Assembly: GCA_934085875.1 (NCBI GenBank)
Contig: CAKOHQ010000044.1
Location: 1 to 9,182 of the forward strand
Length of the DNA: 9,182 bases
Direction of reading: 5' to 3'
From: an uncultured Bacilli bacterium
GTDB taxonomy: Bacteria; Bacillota_I; Bacilli_A; RF39; UBA660
The notes beneath the pieces were generated by a model that saw only the letters and a program-made list of their open reading frames with translations, ran no database searches and had not been told where the DNA came from. Position 1 is the first letter of the stretch. The number at the start of each line of letters is the position of its first letter. Made by a program: the position numbers and the translations under genes. Shown here in pieces: positions 1 through 5,094 of the stretch.

Positions 1-33
1 TGATACTAGCCAAAATTTACTCAAATTCTTTTT

Positions 34-75
34 ACTTAGTTTTCAAAGATCATTTCGCACTTCTTCGTTAAGTGC
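34..75 (-). promoter_or_regulatory. rRNA operon leader: hairpin and boxA-like element
   Basis: On the minus strand, downstream of two strong promoters, there is a GCACTT/AAGTGC hairpin (57-75). It is followed by GATCTTTGAAAACTAAGT (34-51), which resembles the conserved CTTTGAAAAC leader or spacer element next to rRNA genes in Bacillus-like bacteria, where boxA-type antitermination acts. The rRNA gene itself would start beyond position 1 and is not visible. The element could instead be a 16S-23S spacer, but the tandem promoters favour an operon leader. Confidence 0.6.
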
Positions 76-81
76 ATTAAT

Positions 82-110
82 AATATACCAGATTTTTTCG
101 AACATTGCAA
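82..110 (-). promoter_or_regulatory. rRNA operon promoter P2 (sigma-A type)
   Basis: The minus strand carries TTGCAA (105-110), a 17-bp spacer and TATATT (82-87). TGG directly before the -10 gives an extended TGn motif. Transcription would start near 75 and run left into the hairpin and boxA-like leader. Confidence 0.7.
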
Positions 111-172
111 GTATAAATTTTAAAAAATTGTATTTTTTTGTAATTTTCTTACTTTTTTTCGGTACATGTATT

Positions 173-201
173 AATATACAATAATTATATGCAAATGTAA
201 A
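173..201 (-). promoter_or_regulatory. rRNA operon promoter P1 (sigma-A type)
   Basis: The minus strand carries TTTACA (196-201), a 17-bp spacer and TATATT (173-178), 91 bp upstream of P2. Tandem promoters of this kind are usual for rRNA operons of Bacillus-like bacteria. The stretch between the tRNA terminator and the left edge holds no coding region. Confidence 0.65.
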
Positions 202-240
202 GTGCAAATTTCATTTTTTTATATAATTTTTTGATAAATA

Positions 241-266
241 TTAAAAATCACTTAAGTTTAAGTAAT
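241..266 (-). terminator. Rho-independent terminator of tRNA-Glu
   Basis: Just after the tRNA 3' end, the minus strand can form an 8-bp stem (259-266 with 247-254, one G-U pair) with a 4-nt loop (255-258), followed by a TTTTTAA tract. The stem is AT-rich, so strength is uncertain. Its position between the tRNA and the rRNA promoters fits a terminator. Confidence 0.55.
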
Positions 267-278
267 TTTAGTTCTTTT

Positions 279-354
279 TGGTGACCCATATGGGGTTCGA
301 ACCCATGAATGTAGCCTTGAGAGGGCTATGTGTTAACCATTTCACCAATGGGCC
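279..354 (-). tRNA. tRNA-Glu (anticodon CTC), CCA encoded
   Basis: A complete 76-nt cloverleaf. The acceptor stem GGCCCAT pairs with ATGGGTC, the D-stem is GTG/CAC, and the anticodon stem TAGCC/GGCTA carries loop CTCTCAA, so the anticodon is CTC, reading GAG. The T arm is ATGGG-TTCGAAC-CCCAT, followed by discriminator A and an encoded CCA. The body matches Bacillota tRNA-Glu. The CTC rather than TTC anticodon is uncommon for so AT-rich a genome. Confidence 0.95.
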
Positions 355-374
355 AAATGCTTATAAGCATTTTT

Positions 375-403
375 ATTTTATCATATTATTTTTATTTAGT
401 CAC
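375..403 (-). promoter_or_regulatory. Possible promoter of tRNA-Glu
   Basis: The minus strand has GTGACT (398-403, four of six -35 positions), a 17-bp spacer and TAAAAT (375-380). The start would fall near 368, inside a perfect palindrome (355-372) directly before the tRNA. The -35 overlaps the last codons of the upstream kinase gene. Read-through from that gene followed by RNA processing is an alternative source of the tRNA. Confidence 0.4.
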
Positions 404-1534
404 TTTTTTTAGAACATATTCTTTATTTTTATATTTCTTGTAGCAATAGTCAATATAATTTTTTATCTCTTTCATATTTTTTTCAATATCTTTTACTAAT
501 TCTATTTGATTTCTAGCTCTATATAAATTTTGATGTTCATACTCTATTTTAAAATATTCATCACCATTTATATAATCATTTAAAAATCTCATAGCTAACT
601 CTAATGTAATAACAATTATTGATTCTCCCATTAATTTTACTTCATTTTCAGTAATATATTCAGCCATCTCGCTCATATACCCTTCAGTATAATATTTAAA
701 TCTTTCCATATCTATTTTTACTTTTTCTAAATCTGTTTCTTCTTCAGAGACTGAACTTGCTGTTGATCTTATGCCATCTCCGTAGTCAAAAAGTAAACTT
801 CCTGGCATAACTGTATCTAAATCAATTACTGCTAAATAATCTCCTGTTGTTTTATTTATCATAACATTATTTATTTTAGTATCATTATGTGTTACTCTGT
901 ATGGAATACTTCCATTTTTTAATTCTTTAGTAATAACGTCACATAATTTTTTTCTTTTTATTATTTCGAAAATATCTGTATATACTTCGCCTACTCTTTT
1001 ACCTTTATTGGACATAATATCCTTTAGAAAATTTTTATATCTTTTTTTTGTATCATGAAAATCTTTTATAATTTCTTCTAAAGTTTCTATTGGATAATCA
1101 TCTAATAATCTATTAAAATTTCCAAATGCTTTTCCAGTATTATAAACTATTCTATTATCAAATGAATCATTATATGAAATTGAATTTTCAATATAATTAT
1201 ATATTCTATAATATTCTTCTTTGTTTTCACTATTAATTACTTTACATAATAAATTACCATTTTTTGTTTTTAATAATTCTAAAACTTTATGTTCTGTATC
1301 TTTATCTAATATCATTTTTGTTTTTAGATATTTTGTAACGTTATAAATATTATTCATTAAAACATTAGGATTTTTGAAAATATTTGTATTAATTTTTTGT
1401 ATTAAATATCTTTGTCTATTACCATTATTATCATATTCAATTATAAATGTTGTATTAATATTACCAGTATTACATTTTTTAATACTTAATAATTGTCCTG
1501 GTATGTTATAATTTGTTAATATTTCTTCTATCAT
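392..1534 (-). CDS. NahK-like sugar 1-kinase (aminoglycoside-phosphotransferase fold)
   Basis: The 380-residue protein has the protein-kinase-like fold of phosphotransferases. RVTHNDTKINN (about residues 213-223) is the catalytic loop, with H216 and catalytic D218. AVIDLDTVMPG (235-245) supplies metal-binding aspartates, and FDYGDGIR (249-256) follows. This combination is typical of N-acetylhexosamine 1-kinase (NahK) and relatives, which phosphorylate GlcNAc/GalNAc at C1 with ATP in the cytoplasm; the length fits NahK. The exact sugar is inferred, and no galacto-N-biose phosphorylase or transporter gene is adjacent. I chose the ATG at 1534 because GGGGTG lies about 4-6 nt upstream. A GTG at 1546 in the same frame lacks a ribosome-binding site. 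It has its own promoter and faces away from the flavoprotein gene. Confidence 0.75.
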   Translation of the reverse strand: MIEEILTNYNIPGQLLSIKKCNTGNINTTFIIEYDNNGNRQRYLIQKINTNIFKNPNVLMNNIYNVTKYLKTKMILDKDTEHKVLELLKTKNGNLLCKVINSENKEEYYRIYNYIENSISYNDSFDNRIVYNTGKAFGNFNRLLDDYPIETLEEIIKDFHDTKKRYKNFLKDIMSNKGKRVGEVYTDIFEIIKRKKLCDVITKELKNGSIPYRVTHNDTKINNVMINKTTGDYLAVIDLDTVMPGSLLFDYGDGIRSTASSVSEEETDLEKVKIDMERFKYYTEGYMSEMAEYITENEVKLMGESIIVITLELAMRFLNDYINGDEYFKIEYEHQNLYRARNQIELVKDIEKNMKEIKNYIDYCYKKYKNKEYVLKKVTK

Positions 1535-1567
1535 AATGCACCCCACAGATTCGTTGTTTACATTTAG

Positions 1568-1596
1568 AGTATAGCAATATTAGCTGTAGAAGTCAA
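1568..1596 (-). promoter_or_regulatory. Promoter of the NahK-like kinase gene
   Basis: The minus strand carries TTGACT (1591-1596), a 17-bp spacer and TATACT (1568-1573), close to the sigma-A consensus. The start would be near 1561, giving a leader of about 27 nt. Confidence 0.7.
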
Positions 1597-1608
1597 AAGT
1601 TTGGTGAA

Positions 1609-1614
1609 TATAAT
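1609..1614 (+). promoter_or_regulatory. Possible -10 element for the flavoprotein gene
   Basis: A perfect TATAAT lies 44 bp before the flavoprotein start, without a convincing -35. It is interleaved with the opposing kinase promoter, so the two genes share a short divergent control region. A good SD (AGAAGG, 7 nt before the ATG) follows. Confidence 0.4.
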
Positions 1615-1657
1615 TTTGATTTTATCTAATAATAAATAACAGAAAGAAGGTTTTTAT

Positions 1658-2197
1658 ATGTTAATAATAGTTGGCTCTAGAAGAAATGGAAATTCATTAA
1701 AACTTGCAAATATTGTAAAAGAAGAATTAGAAAAAACGAGAATACATACTGATATAATAGTTCCTGGTAATCAAAAGATACACATTTGCACTGGATGTAT
1801 GGATTGTGATTTGGATGGTGTTTGTGATTTTACTGATGACATGAAAAATAATATTGATTTAATAAAAAAAGAAGATTATTTGATGTTTATAACTCCTGTT
1901 AGGTGGAACTTACTAAGTGGTGATTTAAAAATATTTATAGATAGATTGAATCCAATGTATTCTAGAAACGAATTAAAAGATAAGAAAGTAATTTTAGTTT
2001 CCATAGGATGTAAGGATAATAGTTTATATAGTACTGAAGCTGGTATAACTAGTTTAAATAGTTTTGTTGAATCTGCTAAAATGAAAGTGGTATTAGAAAA
2101 AAAGTTTTATAATTGTTTAAATGGGGATGATATATTAGAGCAACAATATGAAATAGAAGATTTTTTAACTAAATTAAAAAAAGAAATAAGTTCTTAA
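1658..2197 (+). CDS. FMN flavoprotein of the NADPH-dependent FMN reductase / iron-sulfur flavoprotein type
   Basis: The 179-residue protein has a flavodoxin-like fold. GSRRNGNS (residues 6-13) is the FMN-phosphate loop. C44, C47, C50 and C56 form C-x2-C-x2-C-x5-C, the compact spacing known from iron-sulfur flavoproteins that bind a 4Fe-4S cluster. TPVRWNLLSG (79-88), followed by LKIFIDRL, is the usual flavin-contacting segment before the third alpha helix. It is likely a cytoplasmic electron-transfer protein or oxidoreductase; the substrate cannot be read. The start is supported by AGAAGG 7 nt upstream. The gene is convergent with the HAD-GtrA gene, the two stop codons being one base apart. 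Many family members keep similar cysteines without a proven cluster, so the iron-sulfur claim is inference. Confidence 0.8.
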   Translation: MLIIVGSRRNGNSLKLANIVKEELEKTRIHTDIIVPGNQKIHICTGCMDCDLDGVCDFTDDMKNNIDLIKKEDYLMFITPVRWNLLSGDLKIFIDRLNPMYSRNELKDKKVILVSIGCKDNSLYSTEAGITSLNSFVESAKMKVVLEKKFYNCLNGDDILEQQYEIEDFLTKLKKEISS

Positions 2198-2210
2198 TTT
2201 ATTTCTTTTT
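2178..2210. terminator. Bidirectional terminator between convergent genes
   Basis: A perfect 12-bp inverted repeat (2178-2189 and 2199-2210) with a 9-nt loop. Each arm ends in a T-rich tract when read outward, so it can act on both strands. It overlaps the last codons of both convergent genes. The stem is almost pure A-T, so efficiency is uncertain. Confidence 0.5.
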
Positions 2211-3224
2211 AAATACAAATAATTTACTAATAATATAATTTCCTATTATTACAAGAAATTGTGCTATTATTTTTCCTATTTTATCATTAAAGTGTAATAC
2301 TGTTACAATTATAAACATGCATAACATATCTAATAGTAAAGTTAATATTCTTGAAGTTATAAATGATGATCCTTCTTTTAGCATATTTTTTTCTTTACTT
2401 TTAAAAACAAATATTCTATTTGTAAAATAGGCAAAAATTACCGATATAATCCAAGATATTATATTTGCAATTTGTAATTCAGTTGGTTGTTGTGGATTTA
2501 GGAAGGTTGAAACACAGATATAATATACTATTAAACTAATCATTGTAGTTAAGAATCCTACTATTAAATAATTCCATATTTCTTCATTTTTATGATATAT
2601 AATCCATCCAAAATTCCAAAATCTTTTTATTGGATTTTCTTTTTTATTTTTATATTCATTATAATCATATATTTTATTCTTTTTTACTACATAAGATTTG
2701 TTTGCTAGTTCTAATAATGGTTTATCCGCATTTATATCATCTGAATACATTGTTTCTATTATACATTCAGGATATTCTTTGCTAATAAGCCTAACTTTTT
2801 CAACATTATGACAATTTACTCCATTATATTTTCCACTTTTTTTATCTACTGGAGATGCAAATAATTTTTTTATTCTATATTTTTTTGCGATTGGTTCTAG
2901 TAGAAAATATGGACTTGCAGATGCGATTATATCATTTTTGTGTAATTTTTTATTTTTATAAAAATCTTTTATATTTTTTTCGTGAATATTCCAAAACAAT
3001 TCTAATTCATTATCAATGTTTTCAAATTTATTAAATATTTCAAAGAAACATTCTTTCATTGTTTCTTTTTTTATTAATTTTAGTTTATATTTAATTAAAT
3101 AGAACAACATTTTTGGATAATGTAATATAATACTTTTTTTTCTTTTTGTTAAAAATTTTATAAAATCTATTGTGGAATCTCCATCATATATTGTTCCATC
3201 AAAATCATATACTTCTAATTTCAT
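2199..3224 (-). CDS. HAD-family phosphatase fused to a GtrA-like membrane domain
   Basis: A 341-residue two-part protein. Residues 1-185 are a HAD hydrolase: DFDGT (7-11, nucleophile D7 and acid/base D9), SASP (102-105, motif II), K143 as likely motif III lysine, and SDDINADKPLL (161-171, motif IV). Residues 215-341 are GtrA-like, with four membrane spans (about 217-238, 252-268, 286-310 and 316-338) and the repeated (N/K)-x-FVFK signature at 269-275 and 334-339. GtrA proteins are thought to move or present polyprenyl-linked sugars in surface-glycan modification. The fused phosphatase suggests removal of a phosphate from a sugar- or lipid-phosphate on the cytoplasmic face, which is inference. 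AAAGGAG lies 7 nt before the ATG, inside the upstream gene, whose stop is one base away, so translation is probably coupled. Last gene of its operon. Confidence 0.8.
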   Translation of the reverse strand: MKLEVYDFDGTIYDGDSTIDFIKFLTKRKKSIILHYPKMLFYLIKYKLKLIKKETMKECFFEIFNKFENIDNELELFWNIHEKNIKDFYKNKKLHKNDIIASASPYFLLEPIAKKYRIKKLFASPVDKKSGKYNGVNCHNVEKVRLISKEYPECIIETMYSDDINADKPLLELANKSYVVKKNKIYDYNEYKNKKENPIKRFWNFGWIIYHKNEEIWNYLIVGFLTTMISLIVYYICVSTFLNPQQPTELQIANIISWIISVIFAYFTNRIFVFKSKEKNMLKEGSSFITSRILTLLLDMLCMFIIVTVLHFNDKIGKIIAQFLVIIGNYIISKLFVFKKK

Positions 3225-3225
3225 T

Positions 3226-3630
3226 TTATTTCTCCTTTATAGAAATATTTTTTACTTCATCATAAAATTCATCTTTTTGTACATTGTTTTGAAAATCGTC
3301 AAATCTTCTTATTATTTCATCATATTCTTCTTCATCTATTGTACCATATGAACAATATCCTTTTATTTCACTTTTATATATATTTTTTAAATTTATAAAA
3401 CTAACTGGAGATTTTAAATTGTTTTCTAGATTTCTTCTAATTTTATAATGTTGACCTTTCAACTTATGAGAAGTTTTGGAACTAGAACTTGAAATTGTTA
3501 AATAATAAAAATCAGTTTCTGTCTTTTTTATTATTAATACTGGATGTCCCCTTAATGATAAATCTCTCTTTTTTTGATCTTTGTAAAATATATTTCTCAA
3601 AATTATTATGTCTTTTTCATCTGCAAACAT
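3226..3630 (-). CDS. PemK/MazF-like protein, probable toxin of a type II toxin-antitoxin pair
   Basis: The 134-residue protein has a MazF/PemK-like order of segments: RGHPVLII (27-34, compare RPVLVI), YYLTISSSSS (42-51, compare LPITS), PVSFINLKNIY (75-85, compare SYVNLDNI) and YGTIDEEEYDEIIRRF (95-110, compare the closing GxLsxeE helix). Family members are usually ribonucleases that cut single-stranded mRNA at short motifs. The start codon shares one base with the stop of the preceding gene (TAATG), and GGTG lies 8 nt upstream, so translation is tightly coupled in antitoxin-then-toxin order. There is no signal peptide. The match is by pattern only; catalytic residues cannot be confirmed by eye, and it could be a non-toxic relative. 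Confidence 0.55.
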   Translation of the reverse strand: MFADEKDIIILRNIFYKDQKKRDLSLRGHPVLIIKKTETDFYYLTISSSSSKTSHKLKGQHYKIRRNLENNLKSPVSFINLKNIYKSEIKGYCSYGTIDEEEYDEIIRRFDDFQNNVQKDEFYDEVKNISIKEK

Positions 3631-4052
3631 TAGTATATCACCGTTGTCCCTTCATTATCTTTAAAAATGTAATATGAGTTATTTTCGTTGTATGTCAAAA
3701 CTATATCATTCATTTCTTTTTCTGATAAATTTATATTATTATCTATAAAATAACAAATATTATTAATGATTTTTACTGTTTTTTTTGTGTCATTATTAAC
3801 ATATATATTATACATTTCTAATAAGTTTTCTTCATCAAAATTTGTTATAGAATTTATATATTCATATATATTGTTAACAAAGGATAAAATATTATTATAA
3901 TCATTATCTTTTAATATGTGTTGTGACTTTATTAAGTTATAAATAATATATTGTGAACAATACAATAATTTATTTAATAGTATATTATCTTTACTATTAT
4001 TTATATAAGAATTATTTTCATAAAACCATTGTTTGATTGAATCAATTTTCAT
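3630..4052 (-). CDS. Possible Panacea/SocA-like antitoxin, otherwise hypothetical
   Basis: The 140-residue protein is helical and rich in Asn, Ile and Tyr, with no signal peptide. NKLLYCSQYIIYNL (27-40), preceded by a short IKQWFYENN-type helix (6-14), resembles the start of Panacea (DUF4065/SocA) antitoxin domains, where a KLLYyAQ helix is the hallmark. The usual GPV motif is not seen and the C-terminal half is not recognisable, so the assignment is weak. Context helps: it is directly upstream of and overlaps a PemK/MazF-like gene, the usual place of an antitoxin. It has a strong SD (GGAGG, 9 nt before the ATG). The preceding gene ends 27 bp upstream. Confidence 0.4.
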   Translation of the reverse strand: MKIDSIKQWFYENNSYINNSKDNILLNKLLYCSQYIIYNLIKSQHILKDNDYNNILSFVNNIYEYINSITNFDEENLLEMYNIYVNNDTKKTVKIINNICYFIDNNINLSEKEMNDIVLTYNENNSYYIFKDNEGTTVIY

Positions 4053-4079
4053 TTGCTTGTTCCTCCTAAAATGTTTGTT

Positions 4080-4517
4080 TTAAAAATTTGTTACAAAGAT
4101 ACCATTTATTATTTTTATAGAGTCTTTTTCAGGATAAGATTTCATATTATTATAGTCTTTGTTATCTTTTATTTTATCTCTTTCTTCATTTGTTGCCCTA
4201 TTCAAATATACTCCAAATTCATTATTAATCATAGTAAATATTTTTCTATCATTATTATATATGTATAAATCTTCGTATCCAATATATTTTCCACCCCATA
4301 ATGATTGATCAAAAGTAATATTATCATTTATATTTGGTAAACAATGTAGTTCTTTATAAAAGTTACTATTTATTTCTCCTTTAAAAATAATTGGTATTCC
4401 ATAGTAATATCCTTCAGTGCTTTCTATTTTATTTAATAAACGATTGTTAAAATTTTCTATATATTTATAATATGTTTCTTGTTTAAAATAATATTTATTT
4501 GTTGTTATAAAATTCAT
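4080..4517 (-). CDS. Extracytoplasmic domain protein, related to tails of polytopic glycosyltransferases; N-terminus lost by a frame break
   Basis: The open frame from ATG 4517 gives 145 residues. Segments such as RLLNKIESTEGYYYGIPIIF (26-45) and YPEKDSIKIINGIFV (128-142) resemble the extracytoplasmic C-terminal domain of GtrII-like glucosyltransferase-domain membrane proteins. I do not recognise a named family for a stand-alone version. The same frame continues upstream without a stop through a clear membrane span (VIVILIISIGI) and a Lys/Asn-rich start. The only well-placed start (ATG at 4591, SD AAAGGAG at 4600-4606, spacing 8) is one base out of frame across an A7 tract. In its own frame it stops after 11 codons at 4556. 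One extra A would give an anchored protein of about 170 residues. ATG 4517 has only a weak AGG upstream. First gene of the operon. Confidence 0.5.
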   Translation of the reverse strand: MNFITTNKYYFKQETYYKYIENFNNRLLNKIESTEGYYYGIPIIFKGEINSNFYKELHCLPNINDNITFDQSLWGGKYIGYEDLYIYNNDRKIFTMINNEFGVYLNRATNEERDKIKDNKDYNNMKSYPEKDSIKIINGIFVTNF

Positions 4518-4625
4518 TATACCTATTGAAATTATTAAAATAACTATTACTGTATTTAAAAATTTAGCCTTAGTTTTATTATTTTTTTCATGTGGTTCTC
4601 TCCTTTATAATTATATCTCTTCTTA

Positions 4626-4654
4626 AATATAATATTTTTAATATATTGTGTCAA
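4626..4654 (-). promoter_or_regulatory. Promoter of the 4591-2199 operon
   Basis: The minus strand has a perfect TTGACA (4649-4654), a 17-bp spacer and TATATT (4626-4631). The start would be near 4619, about 13 nt before the AAAGGAG SD of the ATG at 4591. This supports translation beginning at 4591 rather than 4517. Confidence 0.75.
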
Positions 4655-4688
4655 TATTATTATTTGTATTTATTAATTAGTATATGAA

Positions 4689-4726
4689 TTGTCGATTTTT
4701 GATAAGTTTTTATTAGTTTTGTCGAA
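4689..4726 (+). promoter_or_regulatory. Paired TTGTCGA boxes upstream of toxin-like RNA, copy 1
   Basis: TTGTCGA occurs at 4689-4695 and 4719-4725, 30 bp apart (about three helical turns). The second continues as TTGTCGAA, a full match to the TGTCGAA core of Spo0A-binding sites. The plus-strand promoter that follows has a poor -35, so an activator is plausible. The regulator is not known. Confidence 0.35.
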
Positions 4727-4734
4727 TCGCTTTA

Positions 4735-4762
4735 TTTATATTTAAAAATAATATAGTATAAC
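4735..4762 (+). promoter_or_regulatory. Candidate promoter of toxin-like mRNA, copy 1
   Basis: The best fit is TTTATA (4735-4740), a 16-bp spacer and TATAAC (4757-4762). TATAGT at 4752-4757 is an alternative -10. The start would be near 4768. A 7-bp inverted repeat ATTAGTT/AACTAAT (4712-4718, 4760-4766) flanks this region. Confidence 0.4.
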
Positions 4763-4787
4763 TAATCGAGCATTCATGTTGGTGTTT

Positions 4788-4830
4788 ACCTTACTAACTG
4801 AGATTCTTTTTGAATTTGTAGGAAGTAGGT
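4788..4830 (+). promoter_or_regulatory. SD-masking leader hairpin of toxin-like mRNA, copy 1
   Basis: ACCTTACT (4788-4795) can pair with AGTAGGT (4824-4830), which contains most of the SD, with a single bulged U. A small AGATTC/GAATTT hairpin (4801-4817) sits inside. Masked SDs are common in type I toxin mRNAs. The same structure is present at 5194-5236 in copy 2. Confidence 0.4.
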
Positions 4831-4836
4831 GGTAAT

Positions 4837-4911
4837 GTGTTCAAAAATTTAGAAAAATTATTGAATAGAATTATTATTATTTTAATGCTAATCTTTTTAG
4901 ATAAAGATTAG
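4837..4911 (+). CDS. Putative 24-residue membrane peptide (type I toxin-like), copy 1
   Basis: The GTG-started frame encodes a basic N-terminal part (MFKNLEKLLNR), an unbroken hydrophobic core (residues 12-21, Ile/Leu/Met/Phe only) and an acidic DKD tail. This is the plan of type I toxin peptides such as Fst that insert in the inner membrane. An AGGTGG SD ends 4 nt before the GTG, and an in-frame TAG lies just upstream, so no other start is available. An overlapping ATG at 4835 opens only five codons in another frame. The last codons and stop form a 9-bp hairpin (4888-4896/4903-4911). A convergent small RNA starts downstream. The short length, GTG start and identity of both copies mean coding cannot be proven from this window. 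Confidence 0.45.
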   Translation: MFKNLEKLLNRIIIILMLIFLDKD

Positions 4912-4920
4912 TTTGTATAT

Positions 4921-4960
4921 AAAATAAAAAGACATCAGCCAACTCAGTTAGGGCCGATGT
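4921..4960 (-). terminator. Terminator of antisense-type RNA, copy 1
   Basis: In the minus-strand RNA, 4952-4960 pairs with 4932-4940 (9 bp, one U-G wobble), the loop is CTAACTGAGTT, and CTTTTTATTTT follows. It is a strong Rho-independent terminator on the minus strand. On the plus strand the same hairpin has a mismatch and no good T tract. Confidence 0.8.
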
Positions 4961-5010
4961 TTACTCAGTCAGGGTAGACATCCAACTTTCAGGGGGTTGA
5001 ATGCTCACCT
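4921..5010 (-). ncRNA. Small RNA of about 90 nt, candidate antitoxin, copy 1
   Basis: It lies between a near-consensus promoter (start about 5010) and a Rho-independent terminator, with no open frame. Hairpin 1 has an 8-bp stem (4996-5003 with 4979-4986) and a C-rich loop, CCCCTGAAA. A short linker leads to the terminator hairpin. It converges on the toxin-like mRNA. GUAAACAUC in the linker can pair with GGUGUUUAC in the toxin leader (4782-4790), because both RNAs cover a shared direct repeat. The C-rich loop can pair with the AGGUGG SD. The layout recalls the par/Fst locus of pAD1, but no sequence match to it is claimed. Confidence 0.65.
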
Positions 5011-5016
5011 AATTAA

Positions 5017-5045
5017 ATAATATCATTTGGCTATATGTGTGTCTA
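5017..5045 (-). promoter_or_regulatory. Promoter of the small RNA, copy 1
   Basis: The minus strand has TAGACA (5040-5045), a 17-bp spacer and TATTAT (5017-5022). The start is expected near 5010. It is one -35 base weaker than copy 2. Confidence 0.65.
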
Positions 5046-5094
5046 TTGTTTTTTTCATAGTTTTATATAATGTTAAAATTTACTATTTTATAAA

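Larger units (their letters stand above)
4686..5054. repeat. Tandem element, copy 1 (type I toxin-antitoxin-like)
   Basis: First of two directly repeated units with a period of exactly 406 bp. Positions 4709-4963 are identical to 5115-5369 base for base (about 255 bp). The flanks (the TTGTCGA-box region on the left and the minus-strand promoter on the right) are similar but diverged. There is no transposase and no terminal repeat, so it looks like a local duplication. It fills the gene-poor stretch 4592-5498. Confidence 0.9.

Noticed and set aside
355..372. Perfect palindrome AAATGCTTATAAGCATTT taken as a terminator of the kinase gene
   Set aside because: On the minus strand it is followed by GGCCC of the tRNA, not by T's. 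It may be a processing or regulatory site, but termination there is not supported.
4835..4852. ATG at 4835 as the start of the small peptide
   Set aside because: That frame stops after five codons. The GTG two bases later opens the hydrophobic 24-codon frame with the same SD.
4921..5010. Riboswitch or 6S-type RNA
   Set aside because: The minus-strand RNA ends at its own terminator with no downstream gene to control within reach of the aptamer. It is too short, and lacks the long rod with central bubble of 6S RNA. I recognise no known riboswitch core.
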